Origin: CAZDBA01 sp965224765
GTDB taxonomy: Bacteria; Planctomycetota; Planctomycetia; Pirellulales; Pirellulaceae
Length of the DNA: 64,000 nt
NCBI GenBank assembly: GCA_965224765.1
Contig: CBDDAC010000021.1
Span: forward strand, 53,812 to 117,811
Reading direction: 5' to 3'
This document shows, piece after piece, positions 1 through 9,179 of this stretch. The notes under the pieces are model-generated. The model was not told the origin of the DNA and did no database searches. It was given only the letters and a program-made list of their open reading frames with translations. A program made the translations under genes and the position numbers. The first letter of the stretch is position 1; each line of letters opens with the position of its first letter.

Positions 1-507
1 AGGCTTGGTATCCAAATCCAGGATCGTATCGCTGTCAAAAATACATGGATGAGAAAAATCGACTTGGGCCGGTCGGTAGGGTCGACTTCCTGACGCGATC
101 ACTATGAAATCGGCCGAGTAAGTTTCGTCACCGATCTGTATCGAATTTGCATCTACAAAACGCGCATGCCCAAATGCAACTTGCACATCATTTCGAGCGT
201 AAAACCCTCTCCGCATCTGTTCCTGTTTTTCGATAATCGACCGAGCACTACGTCTCAGATCTGCGACAGCAACATTTGGCTGGACCCCAACTTCTCGAAA
301 AAGCGGATTATTGAGTGCTTCCGTCAATCGGTAAATCGACGAGCGAAGAGCCTTACTGGGAATCGTCCCCCAATGGGTACAACCACCTCCCACTTTGTCG
401 TATCGCTCAGCGAGCAACACTCTTTTGCCATGCTTGGACAATTGCATCGCCGCACCTTCGCCACCAGGTCCTGATCCAATAATGATGGCATCAAATCGAT
501 TATTCAT
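1..507 (-). CDS. sthA: Soluble pyridine nucleotide transhydrogenase-like flavoprotein, N-terminal part (runs off window)
   Basis: Translating the minus strand from the ATG at 507 gives an N-terminal Rossmann FAD-binding stretch (IIIGSGPGGEGAAMQLSKHG), then GGGCTHWGTIPSKALR, which matches the SthA signature, where the usual second redox Cys is replaced by Thr. This points to NAD(P)+ transhydrogenation rather than dithiol chemistry. About 169 residues are present and the C-terminus lies beyond base 1. The gene overlaps the end of the upstream flavoprotein gene by 8 bases, so the two are probably co-transcribed. A related class-I flavin disulfide reductase cannot be excluded without the C-terminal half. 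Confidence 0.8.
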   Translation of the reverse strand, partial: MNNRFDAIIIGSGPGGEGAAMQLSKHGKRVLLAERYDKVGGGCTHWGTIPSKALRSSIYRLTEALNNPLFREVGVQPNVAVADLRRSARSIIEKQEQMRRGFYARNDVQVAFGHARFVDANSIQIGDETYSADFIVIASGSRPYRPAQVDFSHPCIFDSDTILDLDTKP

Positions 508-1657
508 TCGTGTTCATTCCTCGCGATAAAGCATCGCCAAATCGACTCAACTTCAAAAACTCCATTTTTGAATCGCCCTCACTGACAAGCAACTCGACCA
601 GTTGATCGCCAAGGACTGGGGCAAACTTAAATCCATGCCCTGACATTCCTGCCGCGAACACCACGCCTTCGTGTTCGGGATGCCGGTCGACAATAAAATG
701 TTCGTCAGGAGAAAAGGTATACATGCACGCGTCATGATAGATTACGCGATAGTGACCAAAATCGAGATGCTGATCAACAAAATGCTTGACCCTCTCCACC
801 TCGTGCTCCGACAATTCTCGGTCCAATCCATCTGGTGAATCGATCGGCTGCCCGCCTGTGTGCTCAGCAATTTTCATCCCTAGTTTGTCAATCGCCGGGA
901 TTCCATAAAACCAATCTCGCGAGCTCGTCTCGACAATGAAACATGGGAAACCAGTTTCAACGTGACCGTCCACTCGATCCGACTGAATCCATTGCTGCTG
1001 CTTGCGAACAATACGCAGCGGCAACCCCAAGGACTCCAACAACGATTGACTCCACGCCCCCGCAGTAACAATCAATCGTTTAGTCCGGTAGTTTTCCTTG
1101 TCCGTGATGACCGTATACGTTCCATCAATCTCGGCTTCCCAGCGAATCACCTTCGTACTTGATGCGTACTGAGCTCCCGCGACCATCGCACGTTTGAGTA
1201 ACGTTGCAATACACTTCTCAACTCTTAGAAACCCGGCTTCTTGTTCAAAGATCGCCACATGTTCATCGTTGGGTTTTATCAGGGGATACCGCTCTCTTAC
1301 CTGTTTTGCCGTTAGCCTTTCGAGCTCCAAACTGTGATCTGCTGCACTCTTGAGAACACCTTGGACCACCGCTCCATCTTCGTAGCCGATTTGCAGCAAT
1401 CCAGACCGCCTCAGTAAGGGCAGGGGGGTCATACACTGGATTTCGTCCCAGTTTTTCAAGGCTCGTTGTACCAGAGGCACGTAGTTTGGATGTTCAAAAT
1501 AGGCAGTTCGAATCATTCGGGTCTGGCCGTGGGAACTGCCTAAATTGTGGGCAGGACCGAACTGGTCGATCCCAAGCACTTTCCAGCCCTTTTTTGTAGC
1601 ACAATGCAAAGCCGCGCTGCCTATTCCGCCGGTTCCCAGTACGATACAGTCGAACAT
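500..1657 (-). CDS. solA: N-methyl-L-tryptophan oxidase / monomeric sarcosine oxidase-like flavoprotein
   Basis: A 385-residue DAO-family FAD oxidase. The dinucleotide-binding motif GTGGIGSAA is at the N-terminus, followed by the family signature GSSHGQTRMIRTAYFEHPNY. Near residue 310 the segment ACMYTFSPDEHFIVDRHP contains the Cys that carries the covalent 8-alpha-S-cysteinyl FAD in monomeric sarcosine oxidases. The GMSGHGFKFAP segment near the end matches the active-site region. The enzyme would oxidatively demethylate an N-methyl amino acid, making formaldehyde and peroxide. The ATG at 1657 is preferred over a TTG one codon upstream. The true substrate (sarcosine, N-methyltryptophan or other) cannot be told from sequence alone. 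Confidence 0.85.
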   Translation of the reverse strand: MFDCIVLGTGGIGSAALHCATKKGWKVLGIDQFGPAHNLGSSHGQTRMIRTAYFEHPNYVPLVQRALKNWDEIQCMTPLPLLRRSGLLQIGYEDGAVVQGVLKSAADHSLELERLTAKQVRERYPLIKPNDEHVAIFEQEAGFLRVEKCIATLLKRAMVAGAQYASSTKVIRWEAEIDGTYTVITDKENYRTKRLIVTAGAWSQSLLESLGLPLRIVRKQQQWIQSDRVDGHVETGFPCFIVETSSRDWFYGIPAIDKLGMKIAEHTGGQPIDSPDGLDRELSEHEVERVKHFVDQHLDFGHYRVIYHDACMYTFSPDEHFIVDRHPEHEGVVFAAGMSGHGFKFAPVLGDQLVELLVSEGDSKMEFLKLSRFGDALSRGMNTNE

Positions 1658-1771
1658 CAATAAACTTTTTCTCGTAAGTTAAATGGGAAAACCAAGTCAA
1701 TAGATGAAACGTTGGTTGACCGCAAACTCGGGCAAACCAACATCAAACAGTTTAGACCTAAGAGGAAAAAC

Positions 1772-2086
1772 ATGAAACCGACCCTAGGTTTTCTACTTCT
1801 CCTTTTGCCCCTGTTGGCAATTGGTTGTGGTGAGCTCGCCAATGGCGAACTGAAAGTTGCACCTGGTAATCAGGTCGTACAATACGATGTCGACGGCATG
1901 ACATGAGGCGCCTCGTGATCTGCAGCAGTGAAGGAATACTTCACCCAGTTACCGGGAGTAACTGACGCCAAAATTGATCTTGAAACAAATACCGCCAAAG
2001 TCAGCTATGATGCAGCCAAATTCAAACCAGATTCACAGGTGGGAAATGCCTTGAACCGCTTTGATATTACACTCTCCAAAGAGTAA
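1772..2086 (+). CDS. Small HMA-domain (heavy-metal-associated) lipoprotein with two in-frame UGA codons
   Basis: From the ATG at 1772 (Shine-Dalgarno-like AGAGGAA just upstream) the frame encodes a lipoprotein signal with lipobox LAIGC, then a linker ending DVDGMT. It meets TGA at 1904 and TGA at 1916, then continues open to TAA at 2084 as SAAVKEYFTQLPGVTDAKID...TAKVSYD, a clear HMA (MerP/CopZ-like) fold. The two stops sit exactly where the GMTCxxC metal-binding cysteines belong. Either this is a selenoprotein-like readthrough gene (GMT-U-G-A-S-U) or a gene broken at its active motif. A 6-bp hairpin starts 9 bases after the second TGA. Predicted role: periplasmic metal or copper binding. Confidence 0.55.
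1928..1944 (+). promoter_or_regulatory. Hairpin just downstream of in-frame UGAs (possible bSECIS-like element)
   Basis: GTGAAG (1928-1933), loop GAATA (1934-1938), CTTCAC (1939-1944) form a perfect 6-bp stem with G as first loop base. About 15 bases separate the UGA at 1916-1918 from the loop, and about 27 separate the UGA at 1904-1906. This resembles bacterial SECIS geometry, but short hairpins arise often by chance, so the functional reading is speculative. Confidence 0.3.
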
Positions 2087-2129
2087 ATATCCCAAGCACT
2101 TTAATGACGGCCTGCGCAGACAAATTACG

Positions 2130-2846
2130 ATGAATCGCCTCTTCGCATCTAAAACATTTAGAATTGCGTTTCCCTCGGTGTTCTTGGTTGCACTGAGCGT
2201 GTGGGCCAGCATAGGTTTCTATTATCCAGGCACGTTTCGCAAAGAGGCGAATACGGGTCATCGATTGGGTGGTGACGTTTTTACCGATCTGCCTGAAAAT
2301 TCTCTGGCCGTATTCCGCAAGGCCATCGCTGAGATCGAACGGAATGAGGACTACCTCTATTCGGAGTGCGACCTTCGGGAGACGCTTGATCATCATATCG
2401 TGATCTTTCACGACTGGGATCTTAAACGCCTGGTCCCCGACTGTGTGGAAAATCGCTTGGCTTTGGACGAACCTCAGATCGGCCAACAGAGAATTCGAGA
2501 TCTGACCCTAGCCCAGATCAAATCATTGGAACTTGAAAATGGCCATCCAATCCCTTCTTTGGAGGAATTGCTTGAAACCGCCATAGAACTCAATCTCAAG
2601 AAACCCCTGATTCTTGAAATCAAGTACTTTCATTCCGAACGAGGCAGGCAAGCGGTAATCGATCTTGCGAAAAAATATCGCGATCATTCCCAACTCGAAA
2701 TTCACTTTTCTGCATTCCGGCGCAACCTGGGTCGCTCGTGCCCCACACCCAAAAACTGGCTGAACCAATTCCAATCCGCCGGCTTTCGAGTCTACCAGGT
2801 CTACCGCCCGAAAACTTCGCAATACGATCTTTGCGAAACCTGGTAA
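2130..2846 (+). CDS. Glycerophosphodiester phosphodiesterase family protein
   Basis: A 238-residue protein with an N-terminal membrane/signal segment (SVFLVALSVWASIGFYY) and a GDPD catalytic pattern: HRLGGD..., PENSLAVF, SECDLRETLDHHIVIFHDWDLKRL, then LEIK. The HRxG, ExD and HD residues correspond to the divalent-metal and acid-base site of the TIM-barrel GDPD family. It would hydrolyse glycerophosphodiesters outside the cytoplasm. At 238 residues it is slightly short and its C-terminus ends soon after the RVYQVYRP strand. The ATG at 2130 places the hydrophobic segment near the N-terminus; an earlier in-frame codon at 2061 overlaps the preceding gene and is less likely. Confidence 0.75.
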   Translation: MNRLFASKTFRIAFPSVFLVALSVWASIGFYYPGTFRKEANTGHRLGGDVFTDLPENSLAVFRKAIAEIERNEDYLYSECDLRETLDHHIVIFHDWDLKRLVPDCVENRLALDEPQIGQQRIRDLTLAQIKSLELENGHPIPSLEELLETAIELNLKKPLILEIKYFHSERGRQAVIDLAKKYRDHSQLEIHFSAFRRNLGRSCPTPKNWLNQFQSAGFRVYQVYRPKTSQYDLCETW

Positions 2847-2857
2847 TGCAAACTCGC

Positions 2858-4165
2858 CTATTCCGCGGCCAAGTCAACACAAATCAACTTCCTGTCGTTG
2901 CGTAGAAACACCTTCCGGTTGGCAAATGCCGGATGAGACCAACAGACGCCACCGCGTTGGTTGAGCTGCGGTTTGGTCGGCTCTATCAGTTTGGCGCGAC
3001 TGATCTCCTGGTATCCCTCGGGAGACAGCTGGCCCACCAACAATTCCCCTCTTTCATTGAACATCCAGGTATCATCGCCATTCTGAACGAAGTGAACCGT
3101 ACTCCAGCGCGCCTTGGGGACGGCCGCTTCTGATGACCACACACGCGATCCATCCGCCGCGGAAATACAACGAAACTCACCGTAGCTGTCGACTCCATAA
3201 ATGTGGTCATCGATCCAAACCGGAGTACTGATAATTGATTGAAGCGCCTTGGTCTTACGTTCATTGGGTCCGACCGCCGCCCAGACCTTTTCCGCTGACT
3301 TTCCATCCTCGGAAATTCGAATCATCATCGATCCATCATAGAATGACGTAACGAAAACATGATTGTCCTTGATCAATGGAGTCGCAATTCCAATCGGCAT
3401 ATTGCGAGGCTTCATTGGAACCGACCAAAAAACGGTTCCGTCCGATGGCTCAATGCCAGCGATGTTGTCCCCAGTCCAACAAACGAGAATCTCTGTATCG
3501 CCGACCGAATGCAAAACAGGAGAAGAGTATTGTGCTTGATCATCCAATGCACGCCACACCTCTTCACCCGTCGATTTATTGAAGGCCACGATGCAGGCAC
3601 CATCAGTTCCACCAATGTGAACGATCAAAAGATCCTTGTAGACCAACGGGCTGCCGGCGATGCCCCAAATCGGCATGCGTTTTGATTCGGTGATCTCGTA
3701 TTGAGTGTTCAAGTCCGCAGACCAAACCACTTCACCACCCGCTGCAGTCAGGCAATACAAATGCCCCATCGTACCCAACGAATAAACGTTTTCCCCGTCG
3801 ACAGTGACAGATGCACGTGGCCCAGCAACATATCCGACTCCGACATACGCTACATCGTAGGAAGACTGCCAAACGGGTTCACCCGTTTTTTCATCGAAGC
3901 AAAGGACGCGTTCCTGCTGTGTAGGCTCGACCTGGCGATCCATCAAGAACACTCGACCTTCAGCGACCGTTGGGCCACTGTATCCAGACCCAACGGGCTG
4001 GCTCCAAAGCTCTTTTAGTTCGCCATCCTTGAATTCACGGTCTAGTCCATCTTCTGACCAAACCCCATCACGGTTAAGACCACGCCACTGAGGCCAATCA
4101 TCCGCAAACAAAGGCCCCGTGAGACCCAACAAACCCAAACCGGCAATAAACGAACGACGATCCAC
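2858..4165 (-). CDS. PQQ-type beta-propeller repeat protein, exported
   Basis: 435 residues. MDRRSFIAGLGLLGLTGPLFA is a Tat-like signal, followed by DDWPQWRGLNRDG, the typical start of planctomycete PQQ-like outer-membrane/periplasmic propellers. Repeats such as VYSLGTMGHLYCLTAAGGEVVW and IYGVDSYGEFRCISAADGSRVW are propeller blades (strands ending GxxxW). No dehydrogenase active-site residues are visible, so it is better seen as a scaffold or binding propeller than a PQQ alcohol dehydrogenase. It converges with the GDPD gene across an 11-bp gap. Confidence 0.85.
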   Translation of the reverse strand: MDRRSFIAGLGLLGLTGPLFADDWPQWRGLNRDGVWSEDGLDREFKDGELKELWSQPVGSGYSGPTVAEGRVFLMDRQVEPTQQERVLCFDEKTGEPVWQSSYDVAYVGVGYVAGPRASVTVDGENVYSLGTMGHLYCLTAAGGEVVWSADLNTQYEITESKRMPIWGIAGSPLVYKDLLIVHIGGTDGACIVAFNKSTGEEVWRALDDQAQYSSPVLHSVGDTEILVCWTGDNIAGIEPSDGTVFWSVPMKPRNMPIGIATPLIKDNHVFVTSFYDGSMMIRISEDGKSAEKVWAAVGPNERKTKALQSIISTPVWIDDHIYGVDSYGEFRCISAADGSRVWSSEAAVPKARWSTVHFVQNGDDTWMFNERGELLVGQLSPEGYQEISRAKLIEPTKPQLNQRGGVCWSHPAFANRKVFLRNDRKLICVDLAAE

Positions 4166-4287
4166 AACAAACCTCTCTCGAATTCAGCTTTTAGACCCTC
4201 AGATTATAAGGGAGTTCACAAGGCTTGTAGTTCGTCAACGCACCATTCAACGCTTTTAAGTGAAAATACAATGGATGCGCGATTTGA

Positions 4288-5262
4288 CTAGTAATTCGGC
4301 GTGGGCGGTCGATACTGTTCTGGCTCGATTGATTTGAACCAGGCGATCGTTTTTTCCAACCCCTCGCGGAGTGGGATGAGCGCCTCCCAATCAAGATGCT
4401 TTTTCGCGAGGGTGGTATCCGGTTGTCGTCGAGTCGGATCGTCTGCCGGCAACGGCTTGTAAACAAGTTTCGATCCACACCCGGTGATTTCGATTATCAA
4501 CTCAGCCAGTTGCTTGATGGTGTACTCCCCAGGATTTCCCATATTGATTGGCCCGGTAAGGTCGTCAGGTGAATTCATCAGACGAATGAAGCCTTCGACC
4601 AAATCGTCGCGATAACAGAATGAACGGGTTTGTTCCCCATCTCCAAAGATCGTGATATCTTCACCGGCCAATGCCTGACGAATAAAGTTGGAAACGACGC
4701 GCCCGTCAAAGGGGTGCATTCTAGGACCATAAGTATTAAAGATTCGACAGATCTTGACTTTCAACTTGTGCATTCGTTGATAGTCCATAAAAAGGGTTTC
4801 GGCCGCTCGTTTCCCTTCGTCGTAACAGGCCCGAATTCCAATCGGATTGACACAACCACGATAGGATTCCGGCTGCGGATGCACCTCAGGATCTCCATAA
4901 ACTTCGCTGGTTGAAGCCTGGAAAATTTTCGCATTGCAGCGTTTAGCCATCCCCAACAAGTTGATGGATCCAATGACACTGGTCTTCATCGTCTTGATGG
5001 GGTTGTATTGATAGTGGCCTGGGGCAGCTGGGCAGGCCAAATTATAAATCTCGTCGACTTCCAGGAAAATTGGGTGGACGATATCGTGACGGATCAGCTC
5101 AAAATTTGCTTCGTCCAGCAAGTGAACCACATTCGATTTTTGGCTGGTAAAAAAGTTATCCAGGCAGATTACATCGTGCCCTTTTTCAACAAGCCGCTCA
5201 CATAGGTGAGACCCAAGAAATCCGGCTCCTCCTGTTACCAGGATTCTCTTCAAATTAGACAC
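4288..5262 (-). CDS. uxs: UDP-glucuronic acid decarboxylase (SDR family)
   Basis: The extended-SDR Rossmann motif VTGGAGFLGSHL is at the N-terminus. ASTSEVYGDPEVHPQPESYRG and the YDEGKRAAE catalytic YxxxK are characteristic of UDP-xylose synthases, as is DGRVVSNFIRQAL near residue 200. It would convert UDP-glucuronate to UDP-xylose in the cytosol for surface polysaccharide synthesis. The GTG at 5262, preceded by AGAGGAA, gives a start just before the first beta strand; a GTG at 5313 would add 17 residues. About 324 residues is normal for bacterial UXS. Confidence 0.9.
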   Translation of the reverse strand: MSNLKRILVTGGAGFLGSHLCERLVEKGHDVICLDNFFTSQKSNVVHLLDEANFELIRHDIVHPIFLEVDEIYNLACPAAPGHYQYNPIKTMKTSVIGSINLLGMAKRCNAKIFQASTSEVYGDPEVHPQPESYRGCVNPIGIRACYDEGKRAAETLFMDYQRMHKLKVKICRIFNTYGPRMHPFDGRVVSNFIRQALAGEDITIFGDGEQTRSFCYRDDLVEGFIRLMNSPDDLTGPINMGNPGEYTIKQLAELIIEITGCGSKLVYKPLPADDPTRRQPDTTLAKKHLDWEALIPLREGLEKTIAWFKSIEPEQYRPPTPNY

Positions 5263-5373
5263 AACTTCGATTCCTCTAATTCTGTGTAAATGTTTCCCCG
5301 CAGTATAGTTCACGTTCCAGTTTTTTATAGTCGAACTGCTAATTCCCCTTCCCCATTGAATTGACGAGAATCA

Positions 5374-7098
5374 CTATTCGATCTTGAGTCCCCATGAATT
5401 GGGAATCAGCTCAAGACTCATCAGGATCCCCATCGTTGGTCCCGCCCCACTAGGATCCTCGATAGTCATCGTCGGCACCCCAATCAAACGCCATTGGCTG
5501 TCAAATGCCGCGCCACCAGAATTCCCACTGGCAATATCGGCATCGGTCTTGATATGCCTGTCACCCAAAAACCCGCTCAAGATACCTCCTGACACCGTAA
5601 AGGTTGGGTTGTTCTCGACGCTTCCCGACGCAGGATATCCGCAAACCCTGATACTCGACCCCAACTCGTTATTCTTCGGAATGTGACAAGCGGCGTGCGG
5701 AAAGCGGTAGTCGGCTGGTAATGCTTGACCGTAATAACCGGACTTGATCTTCAACAGAGCCAAATCGTTCTTTACTGATTTTTCGATAACGGTCGCCAAA
5801 AAATATTCGATAGGCGGCACCTCTGGCCCCGTACTAAGCGCGACCACGACATCATTTTCGGACTCATCATTCAAAAGGTTGGCAAAATGATCGGCCTCAG
5901 AAACCACGTGATAGTTGGTCAAGATCAAACCTTCTGGCGAAACAATGGTTCCTGACCCACCACCTGATTGAGTCCCAATCTGAACCGTTGCCAACATGGC
6001 GTTTTCCGCCGGCGTCAGCTCCAAATCCAAATCGGGCAACTCAAGAAGTTCTTCAGGAGGTTGGTCTCCCGCAGTCACATAGATATCGAAGTCAGTAAAT
6101 GACTCGTTGTATGGAGCGTAAACGTCCACAAACCATTTCTCCTGGTCAAACTGATCGAAATCTTCGCGTTTCAAAACCAAGAACTCACGTGCCGTAATAT
6201 CCTCCGAGTAGTCGTCTGCGAAGATCGTGTTCACAATTTGCTTCGTCTGGCGAACAGCGAGGTTAAGATCAGAATTGCTGCGATCCAAATCCAGTCGGAG
6301 AGAATCCAGACCTTCGGGGATCGTCAGCTCAAACGTTCGGAAACATCCAACTTCTGGACTAAGAGAAGAAGAGATCTTTGTGCCGACTTCCAGTTGCCCA
6401 TCAACTCGTGAAGAATTTACCTGACCCGTCACGGTTACATCAAGCGACTCAACTCCCCCACTCCACAATGCCTCTAAACCTTCTTGTTCCAAGACAACAA
6501 CAAAGTAATACCATCCTCCTTGGAGAGGCGCGACATAGTCGTAACGCGATATTGTGATCAGGAAGGTTTCTTCTGGATTTACGTCGGTTGCGTCTTCAGG
6601 ACCATGCAACGGCGAACCACTGAGTCCATACATTGATACGGCCGTCGGCAACTCATCAACAGCAAAAGTCATCGTCTTGGCATCGCGGGGAACACGTATT
6701 TTAAACATAACAACGATTTCATCTTCTTCTGTCATGATCGACACGCGCTGGGTCGTGGGAGTATCAAGCTCAATCGATTCGTATTTCGTTTTGTCGAACC
6801 AATCAGTCTCCGTCAATGATTCCTCTTGCAATTTAACTCTATGACCGGGCCAAAATCGGCGAGGCTTTTTGGAGCGAACAACGCGAGGTGATTTGACAAA
6901 CCGTTGAGATGTCGTCCGCTCCGAGTCAATTTCCATGGTCGTCGGAGTCGCCTCATTGCCCTGTTGACCTGAGTTGTGAACACTCACCCAGCAAAACCAT
7001 CCCAAAAGTACTGCCCAAACAAGACAAATGAGTCTTAACACAAACACACTCCGAAAAATTAGTAGACAAGTAGTTACGGTACAAAGCCAAATCATCAA
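5374..7098 (-). CDS. Membrane-anchored trypsin-like (DegP/S1) serine protease with N-terminal beta domain
   Basis: 574 residues. An N-terminal hydrophobic segment (LLIFRSVFVLRLICLVWAVL) anchors or exports it. A ~270-residue beta-rich region of unknown function follows, then a C-terminal trypsin-like protease: GSGTIVSPEGLILTNYHVV (His near 396), NDLALLKI (Asp near 444) and DIASGNSGGAAF (Ser near 525). The triad is intact, so it is likely active in the periplasm. No PDZ domain is visible after the protease, unlike DegP. It diverges from the ThuA gene with ~118 bp between them, which probably holds both promoters. Confidence 0.85.
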   Translation of the reverse strand: MMIWLCTVTTCLLIFRSVFVLRLICLVWAVLLGWFCWVSVHNSGQQGNEATPTTMEIDSERTTSQRFVKSPRVVRSKKPRRFWPGHRVKLQEESLTETDWFDKTKYESIELDTPTTQRVSIMTEEDEIVVMFKIRVPRDAKTMTFAVDELPTAVSMYGLSGSPLHGPEDATDVNPEETFLITISRYDYVAPLQGGWYYFVVVLEQEGLEALWSGGVESLDVTVTGQVNSSRVDGQLEVGTKISSSLSPEVGCFRTFELTIPEGLDSLRLDLDRSNSDLNLAVRQTKQIVNTIFADDYSEDITAREFLVLKREDFDQFDQEKWFVDVYAPYNESFTDFDIYVTAGDQPPEELLELPDLDLELTPAENAMLATVQIGTQSGGGSGTIVSPEGLILTNYHVVSEADHFANLLNDESENDVVVALSTGPEVPPIEYFLATVIEKSVKNDLALLKIKSGYYGQALPADYRFPHAACHIPKNNELGSSIRVCGYPASGSVENNPTFTVSGGILSGFLGDRHIKTDADIASGNSGGAAFDSQWRLIGVPTMTIEDPSGAGPTMGILMSLELIPNSWGLKIE

Positions 7099-7216
7099 AT
7101 CAATCCGTGATCGACAATTCTTATCCTCTCAAAAATGGCCGACAAGCCATCAGAGGCATTGCGAAACACGATAACACATTCAAAAATGTAATGAAAACTA
7201 ACAAGAATGGGCTTCA

Positions 7217-8182
7217 ATGCGTAATAATCCATTGGCAATTTGTTTCCTGATTTTCGGAGTTTTCTTGGCTTCAGAATGCTCTTCTCAAGAAGCAATAAAA
7301 GATTCCGAATCAAAAAAAATCGTTTTCCTCTCTGGCGCCAAAAGCCATGACTATGGTTCGCATGAACACTACGCAGGTTGTGTGCTTCTCGCGAAATCAC
7401 TCGAAGCTGCCATGCCAGGTTACGAAGCCGTCGTCTACAAACACAAATGGCCTGATGACGAAGATGCCTTCGAAGGAGTCGACTGCATCGTGTCCTATTG
7501 TGATGGCGGAGGACGACACCCGTTCAATCAGCGCATTGAACTCATTGACGCATTAGCAGAAAAAGGCGTTGGGATCATCTGCATCCACTACGGTGTTGAA
7601 ACTCTGAAAGGCAAAGAAGGCGAAAAATTTCAAGAATGGATCGGCGGCTATTTCGAAACGCATTGGTCAGTGAACCCAAACTGGCTTGCCGATTTTCCCG
7701 AACTGCCTGACCATCCGATCACACGCGGTGTAGAACCCTTTGAAATCCATGACGAATGGTACTATCACATGCGATTCCGAGAGGACATGGAAGGAGTCAC
7801 ACCGATTCTTACAGCGATTCCTCCAGCAACCACTTTGGATCGGCCTGACGGCCCTCACTCTGGAAACTCTCACGTACGTGCCAAAATCGGACAGCCCCAA
7901 CATGTTGCTTGGGCCAACGAAAGAGAAAATGGCGGACGAGGGTTCGGGTTCACTGGCGGCCACGACCATTGGAATTGGGGCGACGATAACTTTCGGCGCA
8001 TCATGCTCAACGCCATCGTCTGGACTGCTAACGGTGAAGTCCCCGAGGGCGGAGTCCAAGACGAACCCAAAGACCTCGAAGTCCTGAAAGAAAATCAGGA
8101 TTTCGAGCCCCGAGACGACTACGATTGGGAACGGGCAAGATCTCGAATCTCACCTCACGATACAAAACCCGACGAAAAGTAA
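7217..8182 (+). CDS. Secreted ThuA-like domain protein
   Basis: 321 residues with an N-terminal signal (LAICFLIFGVFLASECSS) and a glutamine-amidotransferase-like ThuA fold: KIVFLSGAKSHDYGSHEHYAGC, DCIVSYCDGGGRHPFN, GIICIHYGVE, and GFTGGHDHWNWGDDNFRRIMLNAIVWTA. The last segment is the hallmark of ThuA-like proteins common in planctomycete carbohydrate metabolism. Likely periplasmic, with a sugar-related but biochemically undefined role. The acidic ~50-residue C-terminal tail has no recognised domain. Confidence 0.85.
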   Translation: MRNNPLAICFLIFGVFLASECSSQEAIKDSESKKIVFLSGAKSHDYGSHEHYAGCVLLAKSLEAAMPGYEAVVYKHKWPDDEDAFEGVDCIVSYCDGGGRHPFNQRIELIDALAEKGVGIICIHYGVETLKGKEGEKFQEWIGGYFETHWSVNPNWLADFPELPDHPITRGVEPFEIHDEWYYHMRFREDMEGVTPILTAIPPATTLDRPDGPHSGNSHVRAKIGQPQHVAWANERENGGRGFGFTGGHDHWNWGDDNFRRIMLNAIVWTANGEVPEGGVQDEPKDLEVLKENQDFEPRDDYDWERARSRISPHDTKPDEK

Positions 8183-8364
8183 ATCGTAGCGAGACGCCCT
8201 TCCATCACCGGGTCGCGCAAATGCCGGCTCTAACCGCGGTGGCGAATCCAGTTGCGAGGCTCTTGCCCCAAATCGGGAGGTTGAGGCTCCCGCCGAAACC
8301 TAGCGCAATTAACCAGACGAGAAGTCCACTGCTCGCCTTCCGAACAACAAATAAAATCCACCCG

Positions 8365-8832
8365 CTAATCGGTCCTGGAAATAATACTCACAACGACTTC
8401 GTTCTCTCTTTGCTCAACGACGGCAACCATTTCGCCGCAGGCAACGTGCTGACTCAAGGTCGTTGCCTGTACCAAAACTCCGTTAAACTCAACTTTCCCC
8501 GTTGGACGCAAATCGGTAACACACCGAGCGTATCCAAGCACCTTTTCCGTTGGACCTTGCGGCAGTGAGATAACCACTTCGTCAGGTGCGCACTCAGCCA
8601 ACTCCCGTCGTCCTCGCTCATCGTCTGCTACGGAAGGTTGCAGGCTGCAAAGCTGAAGAAAACAGCCAAACAAGATAGTTGCCGGCCATAGCAACATCGC
8701 GGGAATACCGATCAACGGTTCGATTCCAACGCATTCAAAAAGATCGGTAGTTCGGCCAAACACTCGGGGCAACGATTTGGCAATGATGTAAAACAAAATG
8801 CCACTTCCGAAATATATCATTGCTCCCTGCAT
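8365..8832 (-). CDS. NfeD-like membrane protein with C-terminal OB fold
   Basis: 155 residues. Two hydrophobic segments (IYFGSGILFYIIAKSLP and GIPAMLLWPATILFGCFL) are followed by an OB-like domain containing DLRPTGKVEFNGVLVQATT and VACGEMVAVVEQRENEVVVS. That is the NfeD C-terminal pattern (GxVxxxGxxxxA...G..V.V....g..l.V). It is shorter than full NfeD and has no protease partner beside it. Role inferred only from the family: membrane-protease or lipid-domain partner. Confidence 0.6.
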   Translation of the reverse strand: MQGAMIYFGSGILFYIIAKSLPRVFGRTTDLFECVGIEPLIGIPAMLLWPATILFGCFLQLCSLQPSVADDERGRRELAECAPDEVVISLPQGPTEKVLGYARCVTDLRPTGKVEFNGVLVQATTLSQHVACGEMVAVVEQRENEVVVSIISRTD

Positions 8833-8963
8833 GAGTATCTTTCCAAAAGCTTTTGCTTCTCATCCTCGCCAAGCGAATGAAAATTCCGTGAGTTTAAAAA
8901 CCTGGCTAGAAAGACAGTCCCCAACAACAGCAAGCATGAAATGAATGATATAGTTCCCAAGAA

Positions 8964-9176
8964 TCAATGTCCCAGTGAAATGAAAAACCCGACAAACTGT
9001 CTATCCCAAGATTTATTGGGCTCGCTCAAGTCTAACACCCGTGAGATTCCCCGCTCCTTGAATTCCCTTAAATCACTCTCCCCGAAATGCAACGGGGACA
9101 CCAATAAATCAATGTCCTTCCATCCTTGGAATTGATTTGCCGATCCGTCGAGTTCAAGTGTTGCCAATTTCCCCAC
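8964..9176 (-). CDS. Small ORF of unknown function (weak)
   Basis: A GTG-initiated 70-codon frame beginning 3 bases after the stop of the membrane-protein gene at 9180, so it could be translationally coupled. No domain or signal peptide is recognised. Its only support is position and an open frame in the 348-bp stretch 8832-9180, which otherwise shows nothing. Confidence 0.25.
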   Translation of the reverse strand: MGKLATLELDGSANQFQGWKDIDLLVSPLHFGESDLREFKERGISRVLDLSEPNKSWDRQFVGFFISLGH

Positions 9177-9179
9177 CGT

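Noticed and set aside
2067..2486. 139-codon minus-strand frame
   Set aside because: Antisense shadow of the GDPD gene.
8125..8568. 147-codon plus-strand frame
   Set aside because: Overlaps the end of the ThuA gene and lies opposite the NfeD-like gene; no coding features.
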